DNA of 64,000 bases from a virus. Below the pieces are notes generated by a model. That model searched no databases. It had not been told where the DNA came from and worked only from the letters and a program-made list of their open reading frames with translations. This document shows positions 8,707-17,176 of this stretch, in pieces (within the stretch, counting starts at the first letter, position 1; each line of letters opens with the position of its first letter). The translations under genes were made by a program, and so were the position numbers. The stretch lies in IMG/VR virus record IMGVR_UViG_3300027963_000071, positions 1 through 64,000 of that record; one strand, written 5' to 3'.

Positions 8707-9389
8707 AATTTATATGTGTCCCAATTAAATTTACCTCTGGTCAAACTTACCTTGCCATCTTTTTTGGTTAATGCCATCCCCATAACGTAGTTGTGTATTT
8801 GTATTCTAACATGATGTTGGTTAATTGCATTGTCTGCGGGAAGATATGTTTTGTTGTATATATCTAATAATTTCTTAGCAGTATGCGGCTTAACAGCATA
8901 TCCGCAACAGCCGGGCATAGAACTTTGATAGTAGTCGGCGGCATGCGGCTCTCCAACTGGACTGTCAAAATAATGCCTATATTTTTCTGTCTTGCTAGGA
9001 TGTCCTAATGCCAATACTAACACATCATCCCAGTCTATAGGAAGATAGTTTCTAACTAACACTATGTCGTCTTCCCATATAGCAATGGGTTCGTTAAGTT
9101 CTACACATTTTTTCCATAATCTATAATGACTGTAAAAACAACCTTGCTCCCCAAGACCTAACTGTATAGAAGGATCCAATGGGTTGATAATTCCATCTGC
9201 CGGTGGCCCTTTGATGCCCCAGGGGTGTAGTGTCCTACCTTCTTGTTTTATAATAGCCGCAGCATCGTTGCCGTATGTGCCTTCAAATAATTCAACTGGT
9301 TGACCGTATGCTTCTAATTGAGTTTTTAAATTTGTAGCAGTCTTTAACGATGCTTCAATTTTTGATAAGCAGATAATAAAATTTTTCAT
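8703..9389 (-). CDS. Glycosyltransferase family 25-like (LPS type)
   Basis: A 228-residue protein. I use the ATG at 9389, which overlaps the upstream stop (ATGA), instead of a TTG two codons earlier. GT25 hallmarks are GEQGCFYSHYRLW (SH at 87-88) and the acidic AIWEDDIV motif (EDD at 106-108), found in LPS beta-1,4-galactosyltransferases such as LgtB/LpsA. A GCCGYAVKPHTAKKLL segment matches the region that positions the acceptor. It suggests that this gene block modifies lipopolysaccharide-like or virion glycans. Confidence 0.8.
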   Translation of the reverse strand: MKNFIICLSKIEASLKTATNLKTQLEAYGQPVELFEGTYGNDAAAIIKQEGRTLHPWGIKGPPADGIINPLDPSIQLGLGEQGCFYSHYRLWKKCVELNEPIAIWEDDIVLVRNYLPIDWDDVLVLALGHPSKTEKYRHYFDSPVGEPHAADYYQSSMPGCCGYAVKPHTAKKLLDIYNKTYLPADNAINQHHVRIQIHNYVMGMALTKKDGKVSLTRGKFNWDTYKL

Positions 9390-10189
9390 CGCCAATACGC
9401 TTCCTTTCTGCGAACCTTTAAGTCTTGTTGTTTACTACGACCAAGATTTTTTCTATCACCTTTAAGATGATCTAGCCAGCCACCCCATTCACTGTTAATC
9501 AGTGGATGTCCTTCGCCTGTGATCAAATGACTACTCCAGTCGAGTTCATATAGACTAACTGTTTTTCTAACAGCATCGAATACAAAACTATCGTGCCATT
9601 CTGCTAAAGTAAAAATTCCTGTTTCTGCGTCATCATAAAAATGTTGAAAATTTTCTAAAAACATTTTAGTTCGTAGACTACGAAGATTCATAGCATACAG
9701 TCCACATTCACTAAATTTGCCTTTACGTCCAAGGAAACATAAATCTCGATCCGCTGGACAAAGACGCTTTACATCTTCTATTCCTATTGGGCTATGACAA
9801 ATCGTGTCTGCATCCATCCATAACAGAATATCAGCATCTGTGGTTTTAGCACAATGAAATATAGCATACACTTTATGAGCAAATCGCACAGCATCCCATT
9901 TAAAACCTTTGCCAGCATCTTTACGCTGACTTCTTACAGGGTCTTGGCTAACATCGCCGTTTGCTTTAGGCACACCTTTCCATTTTTCCTTAAACGCCAT
10001 TAACTCTGGAATTTCCTCCAATCTAAATAATGTCACATGGTTATGATTTTTAATTGCAGGATTGCATGCCTCTGGATAAATGTGTAAGGTGACTTCTTCT
10101 GGCCACATTTCACAAAAAGTATCAATCATACGTTGGCCATATTTTTTTAGGCCAGCTTCATTGAATGTTGTAACTACTGCAATTTTCAT
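9386..10189 (-). CDS. Glycosyltransferase-like protein with DAD motif
   Basis: A 267-residue protein with a GT-A pattern: an N-terminal VVTTFN strand and a likely metal-binding motif ILLWMDADTICHSP (Asp126-Ala-Asp128). A CGLYAMNL segment after it is common in glycosyltransferases that hold the acceptor near the sugar donor. It is similar in organisation to the product of the gene at 4910. The gene overlaps both neighbours by 4 nt in the leftward operon. Confidence 0.68.
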   Translation of the reverse strand: MKIAVVTTFNEAGLKKYGQRMIDTFCEMWPEEVTLHIYPEACNPAIKNHNHVTLFRLEEIPELMAFKEKWKGVPKANGDVSQDPVRSQRKDAGKGFKWDAVRFAHKVYAIFHCAKTTDADILLWMDADTICHSPIGIEDVKRLCPADRDLCFLGRKGKFSECGLYAMNLRSLRTKMFLENFQHFYDDAETGIFTLAEWHDSFVFDAVRKTVSLYELDWSSHLITGEGHPLINSEWGGWLDHLKGDRKNLGRSKQQDLKVRRKEAYWR

Positions 10190-10593
10190 CGTCTAGGTTT
10201 CCATAATTGGGAATCTTTAAAAATTTCCACCACTTCATAATTTCTTTTATTAAAAAATTTAGCATACTGTGTGGGAATAAACTCGGGGGTACCTACATAA
10301 ATTAATAATTTATGTTTCCTTATAATTTCATCAATTGTGCCAAGATGTTCAAATTGATCTTCATCAATAAACACGGCACCGATATACGGCAAAGGATCAG
10401 TATCATTAAATTCTTTTCTATAAACAATATTCTTTTTTCGAATCTCATCAACTCCGTTTGACAATACAAACACAGTTTTAAAAATTTCAATTAGCTCATC
10501 AAAATGACCATAGCCTCTTCCCAACACCACACAACACTGCGTATCTTTTACATTTTTGGTAATCTTTTTTATAAACTTGGTCATAATAATCAT
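10186..10593 (-). CDS. Hypothetical protein heading the leftward glycan operon
   Basis: A 135-residue basic protein I do not recognise. It has alternating strand/helix character (CCVVLGRGYGHFDELIEIF, then a LLIYVGTPEF strand) suggesting a small Rossmann-like fold. A second possible ATG is 9 nt downstream. The start at 10593 follows a late-type octamer TATAAATA and an AGAG sequence. Its place at the head of the operon of transferases suggests a role in the same pathway, but nothing in the sequence shows an activity. Confidence 0.6.
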   Translation of the reverse strand: MIIMTKFIKKITKNVKDTQCCVVLGRGYGHFDELIEIFKTVFVLSNGVDEIRKKNIVYRKEFNDTDPLPYIGAVFIDEDQFEHLGTIDEIIRKHKLLIYVGTPEFIPTQYAKFFNKRNYEVVEIFKDSQLWKPRR

Positions 10594-10605
10594 TAAATAC
10601 TCTGT

Positions 10606-10613
10606 TATTTATA
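10606..10613 (-). promoter_or_regulatory. T4-like late promoter
   Basis: On the minus strand this reads TATAAATA, an exact match to the T4 late -10 element, 12 nt before the ATG at 10593. It lies in the 27-nt gap between divergent genes. Confidence 0.65.
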
Positions 10614-10620
10614 ACTTCCT

Positions 10621-11454
10621 ATGCGCTTCAGACTCTACCGTGAATATGGTGCATTAAACAGTGCGCCCGTTTTTAATGCCTTTGAACAGGGAATAAAATC
10701 TCTTGGGCATGAGATCGTTCAAAACCACGAAGAAGTTGCGGTGATATGGTCAGTTTTATGGGCAGGAAGAATGCGTCCAAACAAAGATGTATATCGTCGA
10801 TGCAAAGAAAATAATATCCCTGTAGTGATTATTGAAGTGGGAAATTTGTTGAGAGGAAGGTCTTGGAGGATCTGTCTTGACAACATCAACGGACTTGGAA
10901 CATTTGGCAATGACCATGATCTCGACCCAAAAAGAACAGAAAAATTAGGCATTAGACTGCGACCAGAGAACACTAATAGAAAATCAGAAATTCTAATCGC
11001 ATCGCAACACCAAAGCAGCCTGCAGTGGGAGGGTATGCCTACTATGGCACAGTGGGTTGAACGTATCGTGGCAAAACTAAAAGATTACACTGATAGAAAA
11101 ATCATAATTCGTCCCCACCCCAGATGCACATTTTCTTTAAATTTAAACAATTCTATAATAGAATATCCAAAAATTATTCAAGGCAGTTACGACGACTTTG
11201 ATATAGACTACGGTTATCATTGTGTGATAAATCACAATAGTGGTCCTGCTGTGCAAGCATCAATACACGGTGTTCCTGTAATTTGCGACTCTAGTAGTTT
11301 AGCTGCTGAACTCAGTAACAAGATCGAAAATATCGAATCAGTGACTGTTCCAAACAGAAATGAGTGGTTTTTAAAACTTTGTCATACCGAATGGACATTA
11401 GACGAAATATCACAAGGTATACCATTACGCAGATTACTTACAAAAATCTCTTGA
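10621..11454 (+). CDS. Glycosyltransferase-like protein, family A copy 3
   Basis: A 277-residue third member of the paralogue family at 3446 and 5578. It has YTDRKIIIRPHPRC near residues 158-171, CVINHNSGPAVQASIHGVPV near 203-222, and a closing segment WFLKLCHTEWTLDEISQG. It is transcribed away from the leftward glycan operon. An early-type promoter for the next gene begins in its last codons. As for the other copies, a GT-B-like C-terminal domain is inferred; the N-terminal half is unassigned. Confidence 0.6.
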   Translation: MRFRLYREYGALNSAPVFNAFEQGIKSLGHEIVQNHEEVAVIWSVLWAGRMRPNKDVYRRCKENNIPVVIIEVGNLLRGRSWRICLDNINGLGTFGNDHDLDPKRTEKLGIRLRPENTNRKSEILIASQHQSSLQWEGMPTMAQWVERIVAKLKDYTDRKIIIRPHPRCTFSLNLNNSIIEYPKIIQGSYDDFDIDYGYHCVINHNSGPAVQASIHGVPVICDSSSLAAELSNKIENIESVTVPNRNEWFLKLCHTEWTLDEISQGIPLRRLLTKIS

Positions 11455-11479
11455 CTTCTCCAACCCAGTAAGCTATAAT
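11451..11479 (+). promoter_or_regulatory. Sigma70 promoter, predicted leaderless
   Basis: TTGACT at 11451-11456, a 17-nt spacer, TATAAT at 11474-11479. The ATG of the next gene is at 11486, about where transcription would begin, and no Shine-Dalgarno sequence is present. Confidence 0.75.
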
Positions 11480-11485
11480 TTATGT

Positions 11486-12664
11486 ATGGCATCATCTGTT
11501 TATATAGAAGACATTTTTGTAGAATTTGCTGAGTATGTTGATAGTAACAAAATATCAATCAACCCTCAAGACGTCGGTGCGATTCATAGTTTCTATAATC
11601 ATATAACAAATAATTCTGCATTAACACAGAGCCAAGGCAATTTGTTAATTAAATTTTTGCACAAATATCAACCACAGGCAATACGTATTCACTTTGATTA
11701 TTCTATCTTTTTAGCGGATCCACAATGGCGGATGCCGTTTAGATTTCTTGACCTTAGCAAGAGAGTATGGGCAGAGAACGATGAAGAAAAAGTAACGTGG
11801 GTCTGTTTAAAATTTCCTTACCAATTAAAAAAAGAATTTGACGATGAATTTGGAGATAACACAATTCATTCGATATGGGATTCAGAGCGTAGGGTTAGAA
11901 AACTAATTCTGTACAGATATAATCTTATACATGTCTATGAATTTGCAATAAAACACAATTTTGAAATCGACGATACGTTCATGATTGCTGTGGGAGATGT
12001 TGAAGAGATTTGGCAAAATCAAGACGATATCGTACCGACAAGTGATTTGATTGCCGATTGGATTACCTTGTTTAACAACAGCGAAGAAACCGAAGATTGG
12101 TGGAAAGAACACAAAACAGGTTGTTATGAAAATGACCTGCTATTGGCAAAAAGCATGGGGTATCCATATGCTGGAAAACCTCACAGTACAATAGAAAAAA
12201 TAGCTGCTTCAAAAGAAAATGTTTTTTGGTTGAAAGACACTGTTGAATTTTTAAACATCTGCAATCAGGTACAGGGAAAGATCTGTATATTGCTAGACAG
12301 AGCAGGAAAATCGTTAGATTGGTTAGAACAGTTTGATCTTGCATTGGTACAATCATCTCTCCCAAGAGACACAGTTAGGGTATGTTTTAGAGCAGACAAA
12401 GAACAAGGCCCAGAACTTAATCAATGGATTAAAGATCACGGATTCGGTGGAAAAATTGATGGCGCCAAAGTATTAATTTTTAATCACAAGCCAGCTAAAT
12501 GGTTGTTTAAAGAACAAGAAAGTGTTAAAATAATAGCAAGTAACAATATATATTCACCAACAAACACAATATCAAGAGATTGGTTCAACAGCCATCCTTG
12601 TGTAATTTATATTGGTGATATAAAACCAACAATGTCAAAGGATCAGAAAATTGTCGAGTTGTAA
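11486..12664 (+). CDS. Hypothetical protein upstream of uvsW
   Basis: A 392-residue acidic protein I do not recognise. Residues 30-70 form a helical segment (VGAIHSFYNHI, then LTQSQGNLLIKFLHKYQ) of a kind seen at the front of several phage DNA-metabolism proteins. The C-terminal half has alternating strands such as KICILLDRAGKSLDWLEQFD and VRVCFRADKEQGPELNQWIKDHG, suggesting a Rossmann-like or helicase-like fold without a Walker A. It overlaps the uvsW start by 14 nt and has its own strong sigma70 promoter, so it probably acts with UvsW in early replication or recombination. That role is an inference from position. Confidence 0.7.
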   Translation: MASSVYIEDIFVEFAEYVDSNKISINPQDVGAIHSFYNHITNNSALTQSQGNLLIKFLHKYQPQAIRIHFDYSIFLADPQWRMPFRFLDLSKRVWAENDEEKVTWVCLKFPYQLKKEFDDEFGDNTIHSIWDSERRVRKLILYRYNLIHVYEFAIKHNFEIDDTFMIAVGDVEEIWQNQDDIVPTSDLIADWITLFNNSEETEDWWKEHKTGCYENDLLLAKSMGYPYAGKPHSTIEKIAASKENVFWLKDTVEFLNICNQVQGKICILLDRAGKSLDWLEQFDLALVQSSLPRDTVRVCFRADKEQGPELNQWIKDHGFGGKIDGAKVLIFNHKPAKWLFKEQESVKIIASNNIYSPTNTISRDWFNSHPCVIYIGDIKPTMSKDQKIVEL

Positions 12665-14105
12665 ACTCATTATAAGAGATGAAGTTAATATCAAGATTGA
12701 TGGTCTTGCTGTAGAGACAAGACGAAAAATTGTCAACAAATTAAAGTTTGATCTTCCCTATGCACGTCATATGCCAGCATACAAGCTAGGTCGTTGGGAC
12801 GGAACTAAAACATACTTTGGCATTGGCGGTACTGGTTATCTTGCACACTTAGATGTTATATTGCCTATCATAGAAAATGATGGATATGAAATAGAAGTAG
12901 AAGATCTTAGGACGCATACTACATTTAAGTTTGAACCAGTTACTGAAAATTATTGGGCAGATAAAGGCAAGACGTGGCCCAAAGGACATCCTGCGGCTGG
13001 ACAGCCTATCGTACTGCGTGACTATCAATATGACGTTGTAAACAAGTTTTTAGAAAATCCTCAAAGTCTACAAGAGGTAGCAACAGGTGCAGGTAAAACC
13101 ATTACTACTGCTACGTTAAGTCACTTATGTGAGCCGTATGGACGCACAATGGTCATTGTGCCTAACAAGAGTCTTGTGGTACAAACCGAAGAAGATTATA
13201 TCAATTTGGGGTTGGATGTTGGAGTGTACTTTGGCGATCGTAAAGAATTAGGACGAAAGCACACTATCTGTACTTGGCAAAGTTTGAATGTGCTGGATAA
13301 GAAAAGTTATGACGAGGATGTAATGTCGTTGGCCGAATTTGCCGAAGGTGTTAATGCAATCATCATTGACGAAGTGCATCAAGCCAAAGCAGAAGTATTG
13401 ACAAAATTGCTAACTCAGAATTTTAAAAACTGTTCTATACGTTGGGGACTGACTGGGACTGTGCCTAAAGAAGCGTGGGAGTTTCAAGGTATACTTGCCA
13501 GTATCGGACCAGTTATTAATCAGGTATCAGCACACGATCTACAAGAAAAAGGTGTGTTGGCTCAACTGCAAATTAATATTTTGCAGACAAACGAAATTGA
13601 AGTTTTTAAAAGTTTTGCAGACGAATATGCATTTTTAGTCACAGACGATTCTAGGATCACTTGGATGGCTAACCAAATTAAATCGTTAGCATTAAGTGGA
13701 AATACTCTTGTATTAATCAATAGAATTGACACCGGAAACAAATTAATTGAACGTATCCCTGAAGCAGTATTTGTCAGTGGTGGTATGAAACTAGACGACA
13801 GGAAAGAAGAATATGATGAAATTAAAACGAGCGATGGCAAGATTATTGTGGCGACTTACGGTGTGGCCTCTGTTGGTATTAATATCCCAAGGATTTTTAA
13901 TCTGGTTCTTATTGAACCCGGAAAGAGCTTTGTCCGCGTTATACAAAGCATTGGGCGAGGCATTAGAAAAGCAGAAGACAAAGACCATGTAGAGATTTGG
14001 GATATTACAAGTCAATGCAAGTATAGTAAAAGACATTTAACAGAACGCAAAAAGTTTTACAAGGATGCAAAGTATCCTTTCACAGTAACTAAGGTAAACA
14101 TATGA
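12651..14105 (+). CDS. uvsW: UvsW-like SF2 DNA/RNA helicase
   Basis: A 484-residue superfamily 2 helicase starting at TTG inside the previous gene. The N-terminal domain (LPYARHMPAYKLGRWDG, about 35-51) matches the UvsW substrate-recognition domain. Motif I ATGAGKT is at 144-150, motif II DEVH at 240-243, GLTGT near 270, and motif VI as IQSIGRGIRKAE near 435-446. T4 UvsW unwinds branched recombination intermediates and R-loops and drives the switch to recombination-dependent replication. Its pairing with UvsY in the same window supports a T4-type recombination system. Confidence 0.93.
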   Translation: MSSCKLIIRDEVNIKIDGLAVETRRKIVNKLKFDLPYARHMPAYKLGRWDGTKTYFGIGGTGYLAHLDVILPIIENDGYEIEVEDLRTHTTFKFEPVTENYWADKGKTWPKGHPAAGQPIVLRDYQYDVVNKFLENPQSLQEVATGAGKTITTATLSHLCEPYGRTMVIVPNKSLVVQTEEDYINLGLDVGVYFGDRKELGRKHTICTWQSLNVLDKKSYDEDVMSLAEFAEGVNAIIIDEVHQAKAEVLTKLLTQNFKNCSIRWGLTGTVPKEAWEFQGILASIGPVINQVSAHDLQEKGVLAQLQINILQTNEIEVFKSFADEYAFLVTDDSRITWMANQIKSLALSGNTLVLINRIDTGNKLIERIPEAVFVSGGMKLDDRKEEYDEIKTSDGKIIVATYGVASVGINIPRIFNLVLIEPGKSFVRVIQSIGRGIRKAEDKDHVEIWDITSQCKYSKRHLTERKKFYKDAKYPFTVTKVNI

Positions 14106-14608
14106 AAATTTTAACATTGAATAACACTTCGTTTGATCTAAACGAACTGCCAGACGAGGTGGATGAAGATACAAGATTTAGTGTATTAGACAACAGCAAT
14201 CCAGCAGAACCAGATTTCTTTTTTATGCCGCTGATATTTTTAGAGTCATTTAACAGTCCTGCAATACTATTGAAGATTGGCGGGTACGAAGTACAAATGC
14301 CTTTAGATTGGTGCATGATTGTTGGCGACAAGGACTGTGGACTTGATCCAGAAGTGTTACCATTAACTTCAATTAATGAACGTGGGTTTGACGCATTTAT
14401 TTTTAATCCTATCAAAGGATTCAAACCAGAATACATGAGCATCGAAATCATTAATATTTTTCAAGATGTTAAATGGTACTTTCCTAAAATGAAAAACGGG
14501 CAATTACTAACAGTTCCATTGCATGATGAGTTTAATCCTCCGTGTGCTTATTTTGTAAAAGAAGTTAGTCGTCAGAGTGAAGTACTACAGTTACATAAGG
14601 TTCTTTAA
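14102..14608 (+). CDS. Hypothetical protein in the replication operon
   Basis: A 168-residue acidic protein following uvsW with an ATGA overlap. It is not recognisable by motif. Notable segments are EPDFFFMPLIFLESFNSPAI, MPLDWCMIVGDKDCGLDPE and GQLLTVPLHDEFNPPCAYFV, a beta-rich pattern without membrane helices. Position between the helicase and clamp-loader genes suggests a replication or transcription accessory role, but this is only contextual. Confidence 0.7.
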   Translation: MKILTLNNTSFDLNELPDEVDEDTRFSVLDNSNPAEPDFFFMPLIFLESFNSPAILLKIGGYEVQMPLDWCMIVGDKDCGLDPEVLPLTSINERGFDAFIFNPIKGFKPEYMSIEIINIFQDVKWYFPKMKNGQLLTVPLHDEFNPPCAYFVKEVSRQSEVLQLHKVL

Positions 14609-14610
14609 TT

Positions 14611-14967
14611 ATGAAAGCAGGAAAAATCTGGGGTGTTACAAAACTATTCGAAGCCAACGGTGTTTTAGAGTTTCATCGAATTGAAGCCAACGCCGGTGGT
14701 GTATGTAGTAAGCATAAACACAAATACAAATGGAATGGCTTCTTTGTTGAAAAAGGAGAAATGATAATTCGTGTTTGGAAAAATAATTATGACTTGGTTG
14801 ACGAAACCTTGTTAACAGCTGGCGAGTACACTAAAGTTGCTCCTGGCGAATATCATCAGTTTGAAGCAGTTACAGACTGCGTTGCCTTTGAATTGTATTG
14901 GGCAGAATTTGACCACGATGATATCGAAAGAGATACTGTGGGATATAATAAAGATGGGCAATCTTAA
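14611..14967 (+). CDS. Single-domain cupin
   Basis: A 118-residue cupin. The metal-binding cupin motif 1 reads CSKHKHKYKWNGFFVEKGE (about 31-50) and motif 2 reads APGEYHQFEAV (about 77-88). These small cupins belong to the phosphomannose isomerase/sugar-binding group. A paralogue-like cupin is at 59450 and another is fused at 2002. It sits in the replication operon, 2 nt after the preceding stop, so its role may be regulatory or in sugar metabolism. Confidence 0.75.
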   Translation: MKAGKIWGVTKLFEANGVLEFHRIEANAGGVCSKHKHKYKWNGFFVEKGEMIIRVWKNNYDLVDETLLTAGEYTKVAPGEYHQFEAVTDCVAFELYWAEFDHDDIERDTVGYNKDGQS

Positions 14968-15241
14968 ACCTGGCGCAACATACATATACGAAAGAAATGG
15001 CGAGGAAGTTTATGCTCGCGAATTTGGTGAGACTGAACGTAAACTAATTGGATACAAATATGAAATGGAAGACAAGCCGGATCCTCGAACCGATGACGGT
15101 CGTCCGTTGCATGAACATATGAAAGAAAACCAGTTGTGGGGCGAAATTCGCCGGGCGGCCAAAACAAATAGTGCTTTACACGAAGCACTAGAACGTGCTA
15201 TACTAATATATCACTTGAGCAAAGACCATGGGACAAAATAA
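14954..15241 (+). CDS. Small hypothetical protein
   Basis: A 95-residue charged protein. I take the ATG at 14954, 14 nt before the cupin stop, because upstream codons in the frame lie inside the cupin gene. It has an N-terminal beta-like segment (ATYIYERNGEEVYAREFG) and a helical, charged second half. No family was recognised. It overlaps the gp62-like gene by 14 nt, so it belongs to the replication operon. Confidence 0.6.
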   Translation: MGNLKPGATYIYERNGEEVYAREFGETERKLIGYKYEMEDKPDPRTDDGRPLHEHMKENQLWGEIRRAAKTNSALHEALERAILIYHLSKDHGTK

Positions 15242-15707
15242 ACACGTAGACCTTTTCAAAGACATGATACCTGCTGTTGACATGGGTATTAAAGAACTTT
15301 GGGATGCAACAACAGAAGACGGCCGTAAAGAGATCAAAGGTGATTTCTGGAATCTTAATCGATATATCAGCAATGTTAAATCTAACAATAGAGAATTGCA
15401 AGAGCATTTTGTGTTAACCACAAACGAATATTATAATAAGAACTGGAACGAAATTCAGAAGCATCCAAAGTTAGTTTGGCAGACATTATGTTTGTGCAGT
15501 CACGAGAGTAAGAAGACATTCTTTCACGAATGGATTCCTCTTAAAAAGCAAAAAAACAAAAAAGAAGAATTTTTAGCAGAACTATTTCCTAACACAAAAC
15601 TCAATGACATCACTACACTTGCAGCCATTACCACAGACAAAGAAATTAAAAAGTACTGCGAAGACCTTGGTTGGGATAAGAAAAAAGTTAATGAAATTAG
15701 ATTTTAA
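15228..15707 (+). CDS. 62: Clamp loader small subunit, gp62-like
   Basis: A 159-residue basic helical protein. It has the layout of T4/cyanophage gp62: an N-terminal FKDMIPAVDMGIKELWDA segment, a central FVLTTNEYYNKNWNEIQKHPKLVWQTLCL region where the helix-rich core packs against gp44, and a charged C-terminus. gp62 and gp44 form the ATPase that loads the sliding clamp. The gp44 partner is not in this window. Assignment is from the overall pattern, length and operon. Confidence 0.65.
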   Translation: MGQNKHVDLFKDMIPAVDMGIKELWDATTEDGRKEIKGDFWNLNRYISNVKSNNRELQEHFVLTTNEYYNKNWNEIQKHPKLVWQTLCLCSHESKKTFFHEWIPLKKQKNKKEEFLAELFPNTKLNDITTLAAITTDKEIKKYCEDLGWDKKKVNEIRF

Positions 15708-16374
15708 ATGTGAATACTGCGGCAAAGAATTTGCCAAAGAAAAAACGTTAGTTGTTCATGTATGTGAACAAAAGCGTCGACACATGAGTAAAAACGAAAG
15801 ACATGTTCAGGCAGGCTTACTCACCTTCCAACGCTTTTACGAAGTATCGCAAAAGTCTACAACGCCAAAAACATTTGATGATTTTGCAACAAGTTCATTT
15901 TATAATGCCATGGTAAAGTTTGGCAGTTTTATGATTAATACTGCGCCTATATATCCAGAAATGTTTATAGACTATGTTATAAAAAGCGGTGTTAAATTAG
16001 ATCATTGGTGTCGTGATGAGTTATATGATCAGTATATCAGCGAGATGATTAAGAAAGAGCCTGCAGACGGAGCCATACAGCGTACAATTAAAACTATGAT
16101 GGAATGGGGTGATTCTAACTCTGCACAGTGGGAACATTACTTTCAATATGTTAATTTAAATCGTGCTACACATGACATTAAAGAGGGTTTAGTAAGTCCG
16201 TGGATATTGTTAAATAGCAAGTCAGGAAAAGAAATGCTACAACGTATGAATGACGAGCAATTAGAAATCGTTGGTCCTATTATCGACCCGCAGTTTTGGT
16301 TACGTAGATTTAAAGCACTACCAGCAGATCACGAGTTAGTTAAAGAAGTCATCAAGGAGGCGAAGATACTGTAA
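15691..16374 (+). CDS. C2H2 zinc-finger protein next to clamp loader
   Basis: A 227-residue protein. I chose the ATG at 15691, 17 nt before the gp62 stop, because the longer frame upstream is the gp62 gene. Residues 6-30 form a zinc finger, CEYCGKEFAKEKTLVVHVC, followed by a basic stretch (EQKRRHMSKNERH) suited to nucleic acid binding. The remainder is helical with no known enzyme motif. Similar Zn-finger proteins lie beside replication genes in T4-like phages of marine bacteria. DNA binding is inferred. Confidence 0.72.
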   Translation: MKLDFKCEYCGKEFAKEKTLVVHVCEQKRRHMSKNERHVQAGLLTFQRFYEVSQKSTTPKTFDDFATSSFYNAMVKFGSFMINTAPIYPEMFIDYVIKSGVKLDHWCRDELYDQYISEMIKKEPADGAIQRTIKTMMEWGDSNSAQWEHYFQYVNLNRATHDIKEGLVSPWILLNSKSGKEMLQRMNDEQLEIVGPIIDPQFWLRRFKALPADHELVKEVIKEAKIL

Positions 16375-16598
16375 TGCCAAAAAGACCAGAACCTATTATT
16401 GAAGAAGAAGAATTGAAAGAAAACGAAGAGTTTATTTCAAGAGATGACATTGATATAGAAGTAGTAGTAGCAGAAGAATCAAACGATGTGTATGTAAAAT
16501 TTTCAGGATTTAACGATGATGAAGATGCTGAAGAATACGCACAATTCTTAGCAGAAACATTACCGTTATTATTATTTGAAAGCACAAGGTTACATTAA
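16374..16598 (+). CDS. Small acidic protein
   Basis: A 74-residue protein starting in a TAATG overlap and ending in another. The first half is highly acidic (IIEEEELKENEEFISRDD), the second half is predicted helical (DAEEYAQFLAETLPLLLF). It has no recognised domain. Its position between the zinc-finger gene and the miniature DnaE-like gene suggests a partner or inhibitor of a DNA-binding protein. Confidence 0.72.
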   Translation: MPKRPEPIIEEEELKENEEFISRDDIDIEVVVAEESNDVYVKFSGFNDDEDAEEYAQFLAETLPLLLFESTRLH

Positions 16599-17176
16599 TG
16601 CCAGATATTGACATAGACTTTTTAGACAGAGACCAATCACTAAAATTATTCAAACATATAGGCGCAAGCAGATATGATGAAGATAAATTGGTTAAGCATA
16701 ACACAGGTGTATATTTCCATGATGTTCCTGTAAATGCAGTCACAGGTCTATGTGCAGTACCTTACGAAACAGCAGAAGATCGCGGATATTTTAAAGTAGA
16801 TTTTTTAAATGTCAGCTTGTACAAAGGTGTTAGAGATGAAGCACATCTCATTCAACTGATGGAGATTGAACCACTATGGGACCTGTTGGAGCAAGACGAT
16901 TTCACGAATTTATTGTTTCACATAAACGGGTATGGAGGCTTGTTACGCAAGCTGAAGCCGAAGAGTATATTAGAACTGGCCGCGTGCCTTGCCTTGATAC
17001 GCCCAGGCAAGCGACATTTACAAGAGAAGACTTGGAACGATATTATGGACCAGATATGGGTGAAACCAGCGAATGGTGATTACCATTTTAAGAAGAGTCA
17101 TGCAATAGCCTATGCAACTGCTATTGTTGTACAGATGAATCTAATCTGTGAAGGTATTAGCTACGAGTATAATTAA
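16598..17176 (+). CDS. Miniature DnaE-like (C-family polymerase palm) protein
   Basis: A 192-residue protein collinear with conserved blocks of bacterial Pol III alpha. It begins MPDIDIDF, matching the palm motif that carries two catalytic aspartates (Asp3, Asp5). VKHNTGVYF matches the GKHAGGVVIA block, GYFKVDFLNV the block carrying the third catalytic Asp (Asp68), LLRKLKPKSILELAACLALIRPGK (118-138) the KRLxPxxFEDxIALxALxRPGP block, and FKKSHAIAYA (164-173) the FNKSHSAAYA block. DnaE is about 1,160 residues; PHP, most fingers and all C-terminal domains are missing. It may be a reduced polymerase, or a structural mimic that acts on host Pol III. Confidence 0.8.
   Translation: MPDIDIDFLDRDQSLKLFKHIGASRYDEDKLVKHNTGVYFHDVPVNAVTGLCAVPYETAEDRGYFKVDFLNVSLYKGVRDEAHLIQLMEIEPLWDLLEQDDFTNLLFHINGYGGLLRKLKPKSILELAACLALIRPGKRHLQEKTWNDIMDQIWVKPANGDYHFKKSHAIAYATAIVVQMNLICEGISYEYN

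Noticed and set aside
16598-17176. Host DnaE fragment from assembly contamination or a decayed pseudogene
   Set aside because: The frame is intact, starts and ends in ATG/TAA overlaps with phage neighbours, and conserved blocks are evenly compressed rather than cut, as expected for a real small gene.
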